Source: Erysipelotrichaceae bacterium UBA2227 (lineage in GTDB: Bacteria; Bacillota_I; Bacilli_A; Erysipelotrichales; Erysipelotrichaceae). From it: a stretch of 9,627 nt of DNA. The position numbers and the translations under genes are program-made. How positions within the stretch are numbered: the first letter of the stretch is position 1; every line of letters starts with the position of its first letter. The DNA lies in NCBI GenBank assembly GCA_002348095.1, contig DDYT01000063.1, forward strand, positions 1-9,627, given 5' to 3'. The notes beneath the pieces were generated by a model, which did not search any database, was not told the origin of the DNA, and was given only the letters and a program-made list of their open reading frames with translations. Below, piece after piece: positions 1 to 5,901 of the stretch.

Positions 1-34
1 TCACATCAATTGTAACTCTACACGACAAGATCAC

Positions 35-68
35 TTCCAAGTAATTTTCACTTTACAAAGGCTTGGAA
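35..68. repeat. Inverted repeat spanning the purA -35 region
   Basis: TTCCAAG at 35-41 is repeated as its exact reverse complement CTTGGAA at 62-68, with a 20-base gap. The arms bracket the predicted -35 hexamer and sit partly in the promoter spacer, so a repressor operator is possible. The match is only 7 bases per arm and I recognise no known operator consensus, so chance is a real possibility. Confidence 0.3.
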
Positions 69-80
69 AATTGATATTCT
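52..80 (+). promoter_or_regulatory. Predicted sigma-A promoter of purA
   Basis: TTTACA at 52-57 (-35, five of six consensus bases) and TATTCT at 75-80 (-10) are separated by exactly 17 bases. Transcription would start near 86-88. This gives a leader of about 60 nt that enters the hairpin at 92-117 almost at once. No other promoter of comparable quality is visible upstream of purA within the window. Confidence 0.55.
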
Positions 81-91
81 TGTGAGTGTAC

Positions 92-128
92 AAGGACACA
101 CGGAAACGTTTGTCCTTCTTTATTTTTG
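92..128 (+). terminator. Terminator-like hairpin in the purA leader
   Basis: Bases 92-102 pair with 107-117 (AAGGACACACG against CGTTTGTCCTT) over 11 positions with one C-T mismatch. The loop is GAAA, a GNRA tetraloop. The T-rich stretch CTTTATTTTTG follows at 118-128. In form this is an intrinsic terminator, yet it lies between the predicted purA promoter and the purA ribosome binding site at 135-141. It may be an attenuator or a 5' stabilising stem. It could also end an upstream transcript entering from the left edge if the promoter at 52-80 is not real. I see no purine-riboswitch core around it. Confidence 0.5.
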
Positions 129-147
129 TAAGTCAAGGGAGAAATTT

Positions 148-1428
148 ATGATCAAAGCTATCGTAGGAGCTAACTGGGGAGATGAGGGCAAAGGGAAAGT
201 GACTGATGTCTTCGCCCAACAATCCGACATCGTCGTCCGCTTTCAGGGCGGCAACAATGCCGGTCACACCATCATCAATGAATATGGTAAATTTGCTTTA
301 CACATGCTGCCTTCGGGAGTGTTCAATCCTCATATCACCAATGTCATCGGCAATGGTGTCGCTTTGAATGTCAACGGTCTGATGAAAGAGATCAATGAAA
401 TCAAGGCCCGCGGACTGAATCCGAATCTGTTGGTGTCCGACCGTGCGCAGATCGTCATGTCTTATCATATCCGATTCGACACGTTGGAAGAAGCCCGTTT
501 AGCCAATAAGCAATACGGATCGACCAAATCGGGTATCGCACCGTTTTATGCGGACAAGTATGCGAAAATCGGTTTCCAGGTATGTGAACTGTTCGATGAC
601 GGATGGCTTGATGAGAAAGTCGATCGTATCCTGGCGCAAAAGAATGCTTTGCTGGTGCATTTGTATCATCAGGAGCCGATGACCAAAGAACAGATCATGG
701 ATGAGTTGCACAGTTATCGCGATCAGATCGCTCCGTATGTTCATGATACAATTACCTTCTTGCATAAAGCTTACCATGAAAACAAAACAATTCTGCTTGA
801 AGGTCAGTTAGGCGCATTACGCGATCCGGACTTCGGTATTTACCCCTACTCGACCTCTTCGCATACGTTGGCTCATTTTGGTGCAATCGGAGCCGGACTT
901 CCCTATCCGATTGAAGAAGTCTGGGCTGTGACCAAAGCATATTCCTCGGCGGTAGGAGCCGGACCTTTTGTAGCAGAGATCTTTGATGATGAAGCGCATC
1001 AGTTGCGGATCCGCGGCGGTGATGCCGGAGAATTTGGTGCAACGACCGGACGTCCGCGCCGGATGGGCTGGTTTGACTGTGTTGCCACCCGCTTTGGCTG
1101 TCAGGTTCAGGGAGCGACCCATGTCGTTTTGACCAACCTGGATGTCTTGTCCTATCTCGATAATATCCCCGTGGTCATCGGTTATGATACACCGCATTAT
1201 CATCAGGACCGCTTCCCCAACATTACCCGGATCCAGCAGTCCAAACCGATCCTGACTACACTGCCGGGTTGGAAAACCGATATTTCGAAAATCACTCAAT
1301 ACGATCAGTTGCCGCCGGCTGCCCGCCAGTACGTCGATTTCATTGAACGTCAGATCGGTGTGAAAATCGCATTGGTTTCCAACGGACCGCGCCGCGAACA
1401 GATCATGGAGCGAAAAAGCAAACTTTAA
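148..1428 (+). CDS. purA: Adenylosuccinate synthetase (divergent type)
   Basis: PurA joins IMP and aspartate using GTP, giving adenylosuccinate, the first committed step from IMP to AMP, in the cytoplasm. The 426-residue product has the family's usual length. Visible motifs are WGDEGKGK (10-17) with the catalytic Asp12, the NNAGHT loop with His40, GSTKSGIAP (124-132), the TSS segment near 236-238, and GEFGATTGRPRR (294-305). The ATG at 148 is chosen because AAGGGAG at 135-141 precedes it by 6 bases and the conserved N-terminus starts there. An in-frame GTG at 82 would add 22 unconserved residues across the leader hairpin. Several positions differ from the E. coli-type enzyme: EGQLG (218-222) replaces EGAQG, TNLDVL (329-334) replaces TKLDVL, and Lys140 stands where the subunit-crossing Arg143 is expected. 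From memory, similar changes occur in clostridial PurA proteins, so this looks like a lineage subclass and not decay. Confidence 0.95.
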   Translation: MIKAIVGANWGDEGKGKVTDVFAQQSDIVVRFQGGNNAGHTIINEYGKFALHMLPSGVFNPHITNVIGNGVALNVNGLMKEINEIKARGLNPNLLVSDRAQIVMSYHIRFDTLEEARLANKQYGSTKSGIAPFYADKYAKIGFQVCELFDDGWLDEKVDRILAQKNALLVHLYHQEPMTKEQIMDELHSYRDQIAPYVHDTITFLHKAYHENKTILLEGQLGALRDPDFGIYPYSTSSHTLAHFGAIGAGLPYPIEEVWAVTKAYSSAVGAGPFVAEIFDDEAHQLRIRGGDAGEFGATTGRPRRMGWFDCVATRFGCQVQGATHVVLTNLDVLSYLDNIPVVIGYDTPHYHQDRFPNITRIQQSKPILTTLPGWKTDISKITQYDQLPPAARQYVDFIERQIGVKIALVSNGPRREQIMERKSKL

Positions 1429-1437
1429 ATATCTAAA

Positions 1438-1464
1438 GGACCTGATTTCTCAGGTCCCTTTTTT
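1438..1464 (+). terminator. Intrinsic terminator between purA and groEL, possibly bidirectional
   Basis: GGACCTGA (1438-1445) pairs perfectly with TCAGGTCC (1450-1457) around a TTTC loop, and CTTTTTT follows at 1458-1464. It starts 9 bases after the purA stop. The T-run overlaps the groEL stop codon at 1463-1465, so the same perfect stem also lies just behind groEL on the other strand. The - strand tail there is weaker (TTTAGATATTTAAA), so termination of groEL transcripts would be less efficient. Confidence 0.88.
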
Positions 1465-3079
1465 AATACATCGGTCCTTCCGGCAAGGCCGGTGCAGATT
1501 TTGGCTCCGGGATGGAAGCTACCGCAGCTTCCGTCGTTAAGAACAAAGCGGCGATCGAAGCGGCATTCATCAGAGCACTACGTGTCACTTTGGTCGGATC
1601 GACGATGCCGGCTTTATGCATGTCGGTCCACTCGCCTTTTTTGGCATCGAATCCGGTTCCGTTGGACGCTTTCAGTTGCAATGCAACGATTTCCGAACCG
1701 TCAAATCCCGCATTTTCGGCGATTTGCCATAACGGCGATAAAATGGCATCAAACACGGCCGTGATGCCTTTTTGCTCATCCGGCGACTCCCCTTTGACCT
1801 TGTCTTTGAGTTCAAGATACGCATGTGCCAAGGCAGCGCCGCCACCGATGACGACACCTTCCGCTACCGCAGCTTTGGTGGCGTTCAAGGCATCCTCGAT
1901 GCGCAGTTTCTTTTCTTTCATTTCACTTTCCGTAGCAGCACCGACTTTGACGATTGCAACGCCGGTAGTCAGTTTCGCTAACCGCTCATTGAGACGTTTT
2001 AAGTCATACTCACTGGTCGTATTGGCTATGACCGTACGGATTTCATTGGCACGTTCATCGATTTTCAATTTATGTCCCATGCCATTGACGATGGTCGTTT
2101 CATCTTTCTTGATCACGACCTTCAAAGCTTTACCAAGCATTGAAGGATCTGCTTCTTTCAGCTCCATATTTAAATCCTTAGAGATAAACGTTGCTCCGGT
2201 AACGATGGCAATATCTTCCAGGATCGCCTTCTGATTGTCCCCAAAGGACGGTGCTTTGGTAGCGGCGACATTGAATGTGCCGCGCAGTTTATTGACGACC
2301 AGCGTAGCAACGACTTCATTGTCCAGATCCTCTGCAATGATCAGCAACGGCTTGTTCATCTGAACGATTTTTTCCAGCATCGGCAAAATATCCTGGACCG
2401 TATTGATCTTATGGTCAGTCACCATGACGAAGGTATCTTCCATGATCAGTTCCATCTTTTCGCGGTTGGAAACCATATACGGAGATACATACCCTTTATC
2501 ATATTGCATACCTTCGACGACTTCCAGCTCTGTCTCAAAAGTGTTGGATTCATCCACGGTAATGACGCCTTCTCTTCCGACCCGTTCCATCGCTTTGGCG
2601 ATGATCTGACCGATTTCCGTACTGCCCGCCGAAATCGCCGCAACATCCGCAATATCCTGATTCGATTCGATCTTGACCGACTGGTTCAACAGATATTCGG
2701 AAATCTGTTTGGCAGCCTTTTCAATCCCATAGCGCATCAGCACCGGATTGGTTCCTTTGTCAACAGCAGCCAACCCTTTGTGAATGATGGCCTGAGCCAA
2801 AAGAGTCGCGGTCGTAGTTCCGTCTCCGGCCGTATCGTTGGTGCGGTTGGCCACTTCATAGACCAGTTTGGCACCCATGTCTTCAAACTTATCTTCCAAC
2901 TCGATTTCACGGGCAATGGTCACGCCGTCATTGGTGATCAGCGGCGATCCGTAACCCTTTTCCAAAACGACGTTGCGTCCCTTTGGTCCTAATGTAATTT
3001 TCACGGCATCGGCCAGTGTGTCGATGCCTTTTAACATCGCCTGACGTGAGTCACGCGAAAAACGAACTGTTTTTGCCAT
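1463..3079 (-). CDS. groL: Chaperonin GroEL (Hsp60)
   Basis: GroEL forms the double-ring ATP-driven folding chamber that works with the GroES lid in the cytoplasm. The 538-residue product begins MAKTVRFSRDSRQAMLKGID and carries the classic equatorial motifs TLGPKGRNVVLEK, NDGVTIARE, and the ATP-site GDGTTTAT. The C-terminal half has EDALNATKAAVAEGVVIGGG with the catalytic Asp of the EDAL segment. The chaperonin signature is slightly off at one place, AAVAE instead of AAV(D/E/Q)E. The start follows AAAGGAGGG, which overlaps the groES stop codon; the genes are 12 bases apart and form one operon. The C-terminus ends in a Pro-rich PEPKSAPALPEGPMY with none of the Gly-Gly-Met repeats usual in GroEL. 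Identity is certain; the gene symbol follows common usage. Confidence 0.98.
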   Translation of the reverse strand: MAKTVRFSRDSRQAMLKGIDTLADAVKITLGPKGRNVVLEKGYGSPLITNDGVTIAREIELEDKFEDMGAKLVYEVANRTNDTAGDGTTTATLLAQAIIHKGLAAVDKGTNPVLMRYGIEKAAKQISEYLLNQSVKIESNQDIADVAAISAGSTEIGQIIAKAMERVGREGVITVDESNTFETELEVVEGMQYDKGYVSPYMVSNREKMELIMEDTFVMVTDHKINTVQDILPMLEKIVQMNKPLLIIAEDLDNEVVATLVVNKLRGTFNVAATKAPSFGDNQKAILEDIAIVTGATFISKDLNMELKEADPSMLGKALKVVIKKDETTIVNGMGHKLKIDERANEIRTVIANTTSEYDLKRLNERLAKLTTGVAIVKVGAATESEMKEKKLRIEDALNATKAAVAEGVVIGGGAALAHAYLELKDKVKGESPDEQKGITAVFDAILSPLWQIAENAGFDGSEIVALQLKASNGTGFDAKKGEWTDMHKAGIVDPTKVTRSALMNAASIAALFLTTEAAVASIPEPKSAPALPEGPMY

Positions 3080-3091
3080 AGTTTCCCTCCT

Positions 3092-3373
3092 TTACTCGAT
3101 GACGGCAAGGATATCCTTGCTTTCGATCAATAAATATTCCTTGTTTTCGAATTTTACTTCAGTCGTCGCATACTGCTTGAAAATGACGGTTTGCCCGACT
3201 TCAACGGCTGCCGGTATCAGCACTCCGTCTTCCATTTTCCCCGGTCCCACCGCAACGACGATACCCATCGACGGTTTCTCTTTAGCCGCATCGGTTAAAA
3301 TGATGCCGCTGGCCGTTTTCTTTTCGGCTTCCACACGGGTTAACAATACACGATCTTGCAAAGGTTTAATCAT
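3092..3373 (-). CDS. groES: Co-chaperonin GroES (Hsp10)
   Basis: GroES is the seven-subunit lid that caps GroEL. The 93-residue product starts MIKPLQDRVLL, has the mobile loop with the GroEL-contacting GIILT segment (about residues 23-27), and ends YLLIESKDILAVIE, all typical of the family. The ATG at 3373 is preferred: AAAGGAT lies about 8 bases upstream and the conserved N-terminus begins there. An ATG 30 bases further out would add MLKMKERMGH, which is unlike family members and lies closer to the operator. groES is first in the groES-groEL operon, with a CIRCE operator and a sigma-A promoter immediately upstream, so HrcA-dependent heat-shock control is expected. No hrcA gene lies in this window. 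Confidence 0.97.
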   Translation of the reverse strand: MIKPLQDRVLLTRVEAEKKTASGIILTDAAKEKPSMGIVVAVGPGKMEDGVLIPAAVEVGQTVIFKQYATTEVKFENKEYLLIESKDILAVIE

Positions 3374-3396
3374 ATGACCCATCCTTTCTTTCATTT

Positions 3397-3423
3397 TTAG
3401 CACTCTTAACCTTTAAGTGCTAA
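3397..3423. promoter_or_regulatory. CIRCE operator (HrcA binding site)
   Basis: TTAGCACTC (3397-3405), a 9-base spacer, and AAGTGCTAA (3415-3423) match the CIRCE consensus TTAGCACTC-N9-GAGTGCTAA with a single change in one arm. The element starts about 4 bases downstream of the predicted groES transcription start, the usual position for HrcA repression of the chaperonin operon. Confidence 0.95.
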
Positions 3424-3433
3424 CCCATTCTCT

Positions 3434-3461
3434 ATTATACTTACCTGTATTTTCTTGTCAA
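3434..3461 (-). promoter_or_regulatory. Strong sigma-A promoter of groES-groEL
   Basis: Read on the - strand, a perfect TTGACA (3461-3456) and a perfect TATAAT (3439-3434) are 16 bases apart. The predicted start is near 3427, just before the CIRCE element, leaving a leader of about 54 nt. The -35 box lies only 10 bases beyond the T-run of the preceding gene's terminator. Confidence 0.92.
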
Positions 3462-3471
3462 GTTTCTCGAT

Positions 3472-3490
3472 AAAAAAAGCCCGGAGGCTT
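3472..3490 (-). terminator. Intrinsic terminator overlapping the aldolase stop codon
   Basis: On the - strand AAGCC and GGCTT form a 5 bp stem closed by a C(UCCG)G loop, a member of the unusually stable UNCG tetraloop class. A run of Ts ends at 3472. The outer stem bases overlap the stop codon at 3489-3491. The stem is short, but the loop and U-tract make it a credible terminator that insulates the groES promoter. Confidence 0.75.
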
Positions 3491-4136
3491 ATAAATGCTG
3501 ATGTCCGAATGCTTTTGACCAGTCTGAAGTAAATTTGTCGACCGCCCGTTTCGTGTCGTGATTGTCGATCCATTTGAAAAACAAATCCGGTGCCACGGTG
3601 ACCGAGTCGACGCCCGCAGCCAACAATCGGCTGACCTGAAAGAGATTCTTGAAACTGGCCGCGATGATTTTGGTCGCAAACCCCTGATTGCGCAAAGCGT
3701 GGTGCATGTCAATGACCGTCTGTACCCCATCGGCATCATTCTCACAGATCCGGTTGACATACGGTGCCAGATACGTGGCTCCGCACTGCGCCGCAAACAA
3801 AGCCTGAGCAACATTATGAATTGCCGTTGCTAACGTCGGAACTCCTTTTTTACTTAACAGATATAACACCTGATATCCGATAGGGGTGACCGGCACTTTG
3901 ACGATGACATCGGGTCGCAAAGCCAAAATTTTCTGAGCATCCGCCATCATATCTTCCACGGTATCCCCAATGACCTGAATGCAAACTTTTAAATGTGAAT
4001 CCAGTGCACATAACGATTCGATCGATGCCTGATCATTGATAACGATCGAAGGATTGCAGGTAATCCCGCTGATCGGATAAACCGCATTCACCCTGTTGAT
4101 AATTTCAATATTCGCCGTATCTAAATATAGTTCCAT
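3489..4136 (-). CDS. Transaldolase-family protein, probable fructose-6-phosphate aldolase
   Basis: The 215-residue protein is a small class I TIM-barrel aldolase of the TalC/FSA group and begins MELYLDTAN, almost identical to E. coli FSA. Expected active-site residues are present: Asp6, Thr26 and Asn28 (ITCNPS), Gln54, the Schiff-base Lys80 in VIVKVPVTPIG, Ala124/Tyr126/Arg129 in LAPYVNRI, and Ser161 in AASFK. Tyr126 matches E. coli FSA Tyr131; true transaldolases carry Phe there. This favours aldol cleavage or formation of fructose 6-phosphate from dihydroxyacetone and glyceraldehyde 3-phosphate over transaldol transfer. The ATG at 4136 follows GGAGG (4144-4148) by 7 bases; a longer frame to 4199 lacks family similarity. 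The gene stands alone between two terminators. The function call rests mainly on one residue, so transaldolase activity remains possible. Confidence 0.85.
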   Translation of the reverse strand: MELYLDTANIEIINRVNAVYPISGITCNPSIVINDQASIESLCALDSHLKVCIQVIGDTVEDMMADAQKILALRPDVIVKVPVTPIGYQVLYLLSKKGVPTLATAIHNVAQALFAAQCGATYLAPYVNRICENDADGVQTVIDMHHALRNQGFATKIIAASFKNLFQVSRLLAAGVDSVTVAPDLFFKWIDNHDTKRAVDKFTSDWSKAFGHQHL

Positions 4137-4154
4137 AACATATCCTCCGCTTCT

Positions 4155-4160
4155 ATTATA
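4155..4160 (-). promoter_or_regulatory. Possible -10 box of the aldolase gene
   Basis: A perfect TATAAT on the - strand lies just upstream of the aldolase ribosome binding site, but I find no good -35 box at 16-18 bases. If used, transcription would begin near 4148, at the first base of GGAGG, giving a leader of only about 12 nt. Confidence 0.35.
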
Positions 4161-4197
4161 TGCTTTGACATGGAGGGTTGGCGAACAAATTTTGCAC

Positions 4198-4224
4198 AAA
4201 AAAGGACAATCCTTTGGACTGTCC
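4198..4224 (-). terminator. Intrinsic terminator of cysK-cysE
   Basis: On the - strand GGACAGTCC pairs with GGATTGTCC around an AAA loop, nine pairs including one G-U, followed by six Ts. It starts 4 bases beyond the cysE stop codon and ends the cysteine operon. Confidence 0.9.
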
Positions 4225-4228
4225 TGAT

Positions 4229-4723
4229 TTATAACGCTCTTGCGGGATTACCGACGACCGTCAGCCCGTCCGCAACATCTTTGACGACCACGGCCCCGGC
4301 TCCGACTTTGACATCATGACCGATGACTAAGGGTCCGATGATGATTGCTCCGGCACCGACGACCACACGGTCTTTCAAGGTCGGATGCCTTTTGCCGTTG
4401 CTGCCGTTTTTCCCGCCCAATGTCACATCGTGATAAATCGTGCAGTCATCCCCGATAATGGTTGTTTCCCCGATCACGATCCCGATGCCATGATCGATAA
4501 ACAGGCGCTTCCCGATCGTAGCTCCCGGATGAATCTCGATTCCGGTCAGAAAACGGGCCCACTGTGATACCATTCGGGCCAAAACATATCGTTTCCAGCG
4601 GTAGAGCTGATTACCGATCCGATAATAAAAAAGTGCATGCAGTCCGGGGTATAACAGAATGACTTCAAGGAGATTTTTTGCGGCAGGATCACGCTTGAGA
4701 ATGGATTTTGCCGTATCAAACAT
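4229..4723 (-). CDS. cysE: Serine O-acetyltransferase (short form)
   Basis: CysE transfers acetyl from acetyl-CoA to serine, giving O-acetylserine for cysteine synthesis in the cytoplasm. The sequence shows the N-terminal helical segment (RDPAAKNLLEVILLYPGLHALFYYRI) and a left-handed beta-helix of hexapeptide repeats with IEIHPGATIG, the catalytic-site FIDHGIGIVIGET, VTLGGKNGSNGKRHPTLKD and GNPARAL at the end. The ATG at 4723 begins one base after the cysK stop and follows GAGGGTGAG; an in-frame GTG at 4744 inside cysK is an alternative adding MFLRVSK. At 164 residues the protein stops right after the beta-helix and lacks the C-terminal tail that, in longer CysE proteins, carries cysteine feedback and docks into CysK. 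It is translationally coupled to cysK. Confidence 0.93.
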   Translation of the reverse strand: MFDTAKSILKRDPAAKNLLEVILLYPGLHALFYYRIGNQLYRWKRYVLARMVSQWARFLTGIEIHPGATIGKRLFIDHGIGIVIGETTIIGDDCTIYHDVTLGGKNGSNGKRHPTLKDRVVVGAGAIIIGPLVIGHDVKVGAGAVVVKDVADGLTVVGNPARAL

Positions 4724-4724
4724 C

Positions 4725-5648
4725 TTACTCACCCTCAAAAACACCGCTGGAAAGATAACGCTCCCCGGTATCCGGCAACAGTGTCAGCACCGTCTTCCCG
4801 GCATTTTCCGGTCGCTTGGCAAACTCAAGGGCAATCGCAAACGCTCCGCCAGAAGAAATCCCTGCCAAAATGCCGGTTTTCTTTGCCAGCAAACGGGTTG
4901 CCTCAAAGGCAATATCTTCTGTCACGGTGATCACTTCATCAAATGCGGACATATCCAATGTTTTCGGTACGAAGCCGGGTCCGATCCCATAAATCTTGTG
5001 CGGACCGGGTTGTCCGCCGGAAATCACCGGCGATTTGGCCGGTTCGACCGCAATCACTTTCAGCTGCGGTATCAGTTCTTTCAATACGGCAGAAACGCCG
5101 CTTAGGGTTCCGCCGGTACCGACACCGGAAACAAAGAAATCAAGATTTCCTTGTGTATCCGTCAGGATTTCCTGCGCAGTGGTTGCCCGGTGTACCGCCG
5201 GGTTGGCCATATTCTCAAACTGCATCGGAATAAACGAATTTTCATTTTCAGTCGCAAGTTCATTGGCCCGGGCGATCGACCCTTTCATCCCCATCGGGCC
5301 GGGAGTGAGTTCCAGTTTTGCACCGTAAGCTTTGATCAGCATGCGGCGCTCGATGGTCATCGTTTCCGGCATGACGATGGTCAGGTCAAGTCCTAACGCT
5401 GCGCATACCATGGCCAGTCCGACACCGGTATTACCGCTGCTCGGTTCGATGATACGGGTATTTTTATCAACCCGGCCTTCTTGCAGAGCTTTGGAGATCA
5501 TTGCAAAAGCAATCCGGTCTTTTACGCTTCCGCCCGGATTGAAACTTTCGACCTTGACGAGCAGTCGGGCATTCAAGCCCTCAAAATATGAAGATACATC
5601 CACGATCGGAGTCTTTCCGATCAGTTCGGTTATGGAATTTACTAACAT
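4725..5648 (-). CDS. cysK: Cysteine synthase (O-acetylserine sulfhydrylase)
   Basis: CysK is a PLP enzyme that replaces the acetoxy group of O-acetylserine with sulfide to make cysteine. The 307-residue product has the family's usual length. The PLP lysine is Lys43 in NPGGSVKDR. The substrate loop EPSSGNTG follows, with Ser in place of the usual Thr in TSGNTG. The phosphate-binding GVGTGGT and the GISSGGA segment are both present, and the end is DTGERYLSSGVF. The ATG at 5648 follows AGAGGTGA by about 5 bases; a GTG at 5666 would only add MQRGDF. It is the first gene of the cysK-cysE operon. A cystathionine beta-synthase role is less likely because no extra domains are present. Confidence 0.95.
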   Translation of the reverse strand: MLVNSITELIGKTPIVDVSSYFEGLNARLLVKVESFNPGGSVKDRIAFAMISKALQEGRVDKNTRIIEPSSGNTGVGLAMVCAALGLDLTIVMPETMTIERRMLIKAYGAKLELTPGPMGMKGSIARANELATENENSFIPMQFENMANPAVHRATTAQEILTDTQGNLDFFVSGVGTGGTLSGVSAVLKELIPQLKVIAVEPAKSPVISGGQPGPHKIYGIGPGFVPKTLDMSAFDEVITVTEDIAFEATRLLAKKTGILAGISSGGAFAIALEFAKRPENAGKTVLTLLPDTGERYLSSGVFEGE

Positions 5649-5670
5649 AAAGTCACCTCTTTGCACTGTA

Positions 5671-5679
5671 AGGATAGCA
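5671..5679 (-). promoter_or_regulatory. Possible extended -10 promoter of cysK
   Basis: TGCTATCCT on the - strand fits an extended -10 (TGn plus TATnnT). No convincing -35 is seen. A start near 5664 would give a leader of about 16 nt. If this promoter is false, cysK must be read through the terminator at 5718-5742, which bears on the nature of the RNA upstream. Confidence 0.35.
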
Positions 5680-5717
5680 GAATGAAAGAATTTTTACCAC
5701 TGAAGTTATCTTTTCAG

Positions 5718-5742
5718 AAAAAGAAAAAACCGCAAGCGGTTT
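5718..5742 (-). terminator. Intrinsic terminator after the structured RNA
   Basis: On the - strand AAACCG pairs with CGGTTT around a CUUG tetraloop, then TTTCTTTTTC follows. It lies about 15 bases beyond the closing helix of the upstream RNA and about 70 bases before the cysK start codon. It could also end read-through transcripts of the ABC transporter operon, which has no nearer terminator. Confidence 0.85.
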
Positions 5743-5895
5743 CATCTTTTTATCAGGAAGAGATGATTCGAAAACTAATCTTTTCGCAAAATATCAGAAT
5801 CAAATCAAATCCAAAATACTATCTAGATACTCATCATTGAAGAAACTCATCCGAACACTATTTCAAAACCAATCCAAGCACCGAACCATCTCTTC
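5719..5895 (-). ncRNA. Candidate structured RNA, 6S-like rod (about 177 nt)
   Basis: The gap between the ATPase gene and cysK holds no credible protein gene but does hold a full transcription unit. The promoter at 5902-5929 predicts a start at 5895. That is the first base of GAAGAGATGGTTCG (RNA 1-14), which pairs with CGAATCATCTCTTC (RNA 126-139; 5770-5757) in 14 consecutive pairs with one G-U; a further G-U extends it. Inside lies an unpaired or weakly paired stretch (about RNA 16-27 facing 116-124). Then come A-U helices (33-37 with 103-107; 42-47 with 91-96) and an imperfect apical hairpin near TATCTAGATA. A terminator follows. Length, closing stem, internal bubble and rod shape resemble 6S RNA, the RNA polymerase decoy. 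I cannot confirm the conserved 6S bubble bases. A cis-regulatory leader of cysK-cysE is the alternative. Structure is well supported; the family name is inference. Confidence 0.5.
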
Positions 5896-5901
5896 AAAAG
5901 T

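Noticed and set aside
82..147. GTG start at 82 extending PurA by 22 residues
   Set aside because: The added residues overlap the leader hairpin and are not conserved; the ATG at 148 has a well-placed AAGGGAG.
1512..2992. Long open frames on the + strand (1512-2234 and 2411-2992)
   Set aside because: They lie wholly within groEL on the opposite strand, have no ribosome binding site or family features, and arise from the codon bias of that gene.
4165..4193. + strand promoter-like TTGACA at 4165-4170
   Set aside because: No matching -10 box and no + strand gene downstream; it is a by-product of the divergent upstream region.
5801..5815. Tandem AAATC-like repeat as a possible CRISPR or iteron
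   Set aside because: Only about two and a half units are present, and they form part of one strand of the RNA rod.
5763..5840. A 25-codon + strand frame (MIRKLIFSQN...) with AGGA upstream
   Set aside because: It runs antisense through the paired arms of the structured RNA, has no promoter on the + strand and no resemblance to a known small protein.
5719..5895. Cysteine T-box leader before cysK
   Set aside because: Terminator sequence GAAACCGC lacks the T-box core UGGNACC, and the leader is too short for a standard stem I with specifier loop.
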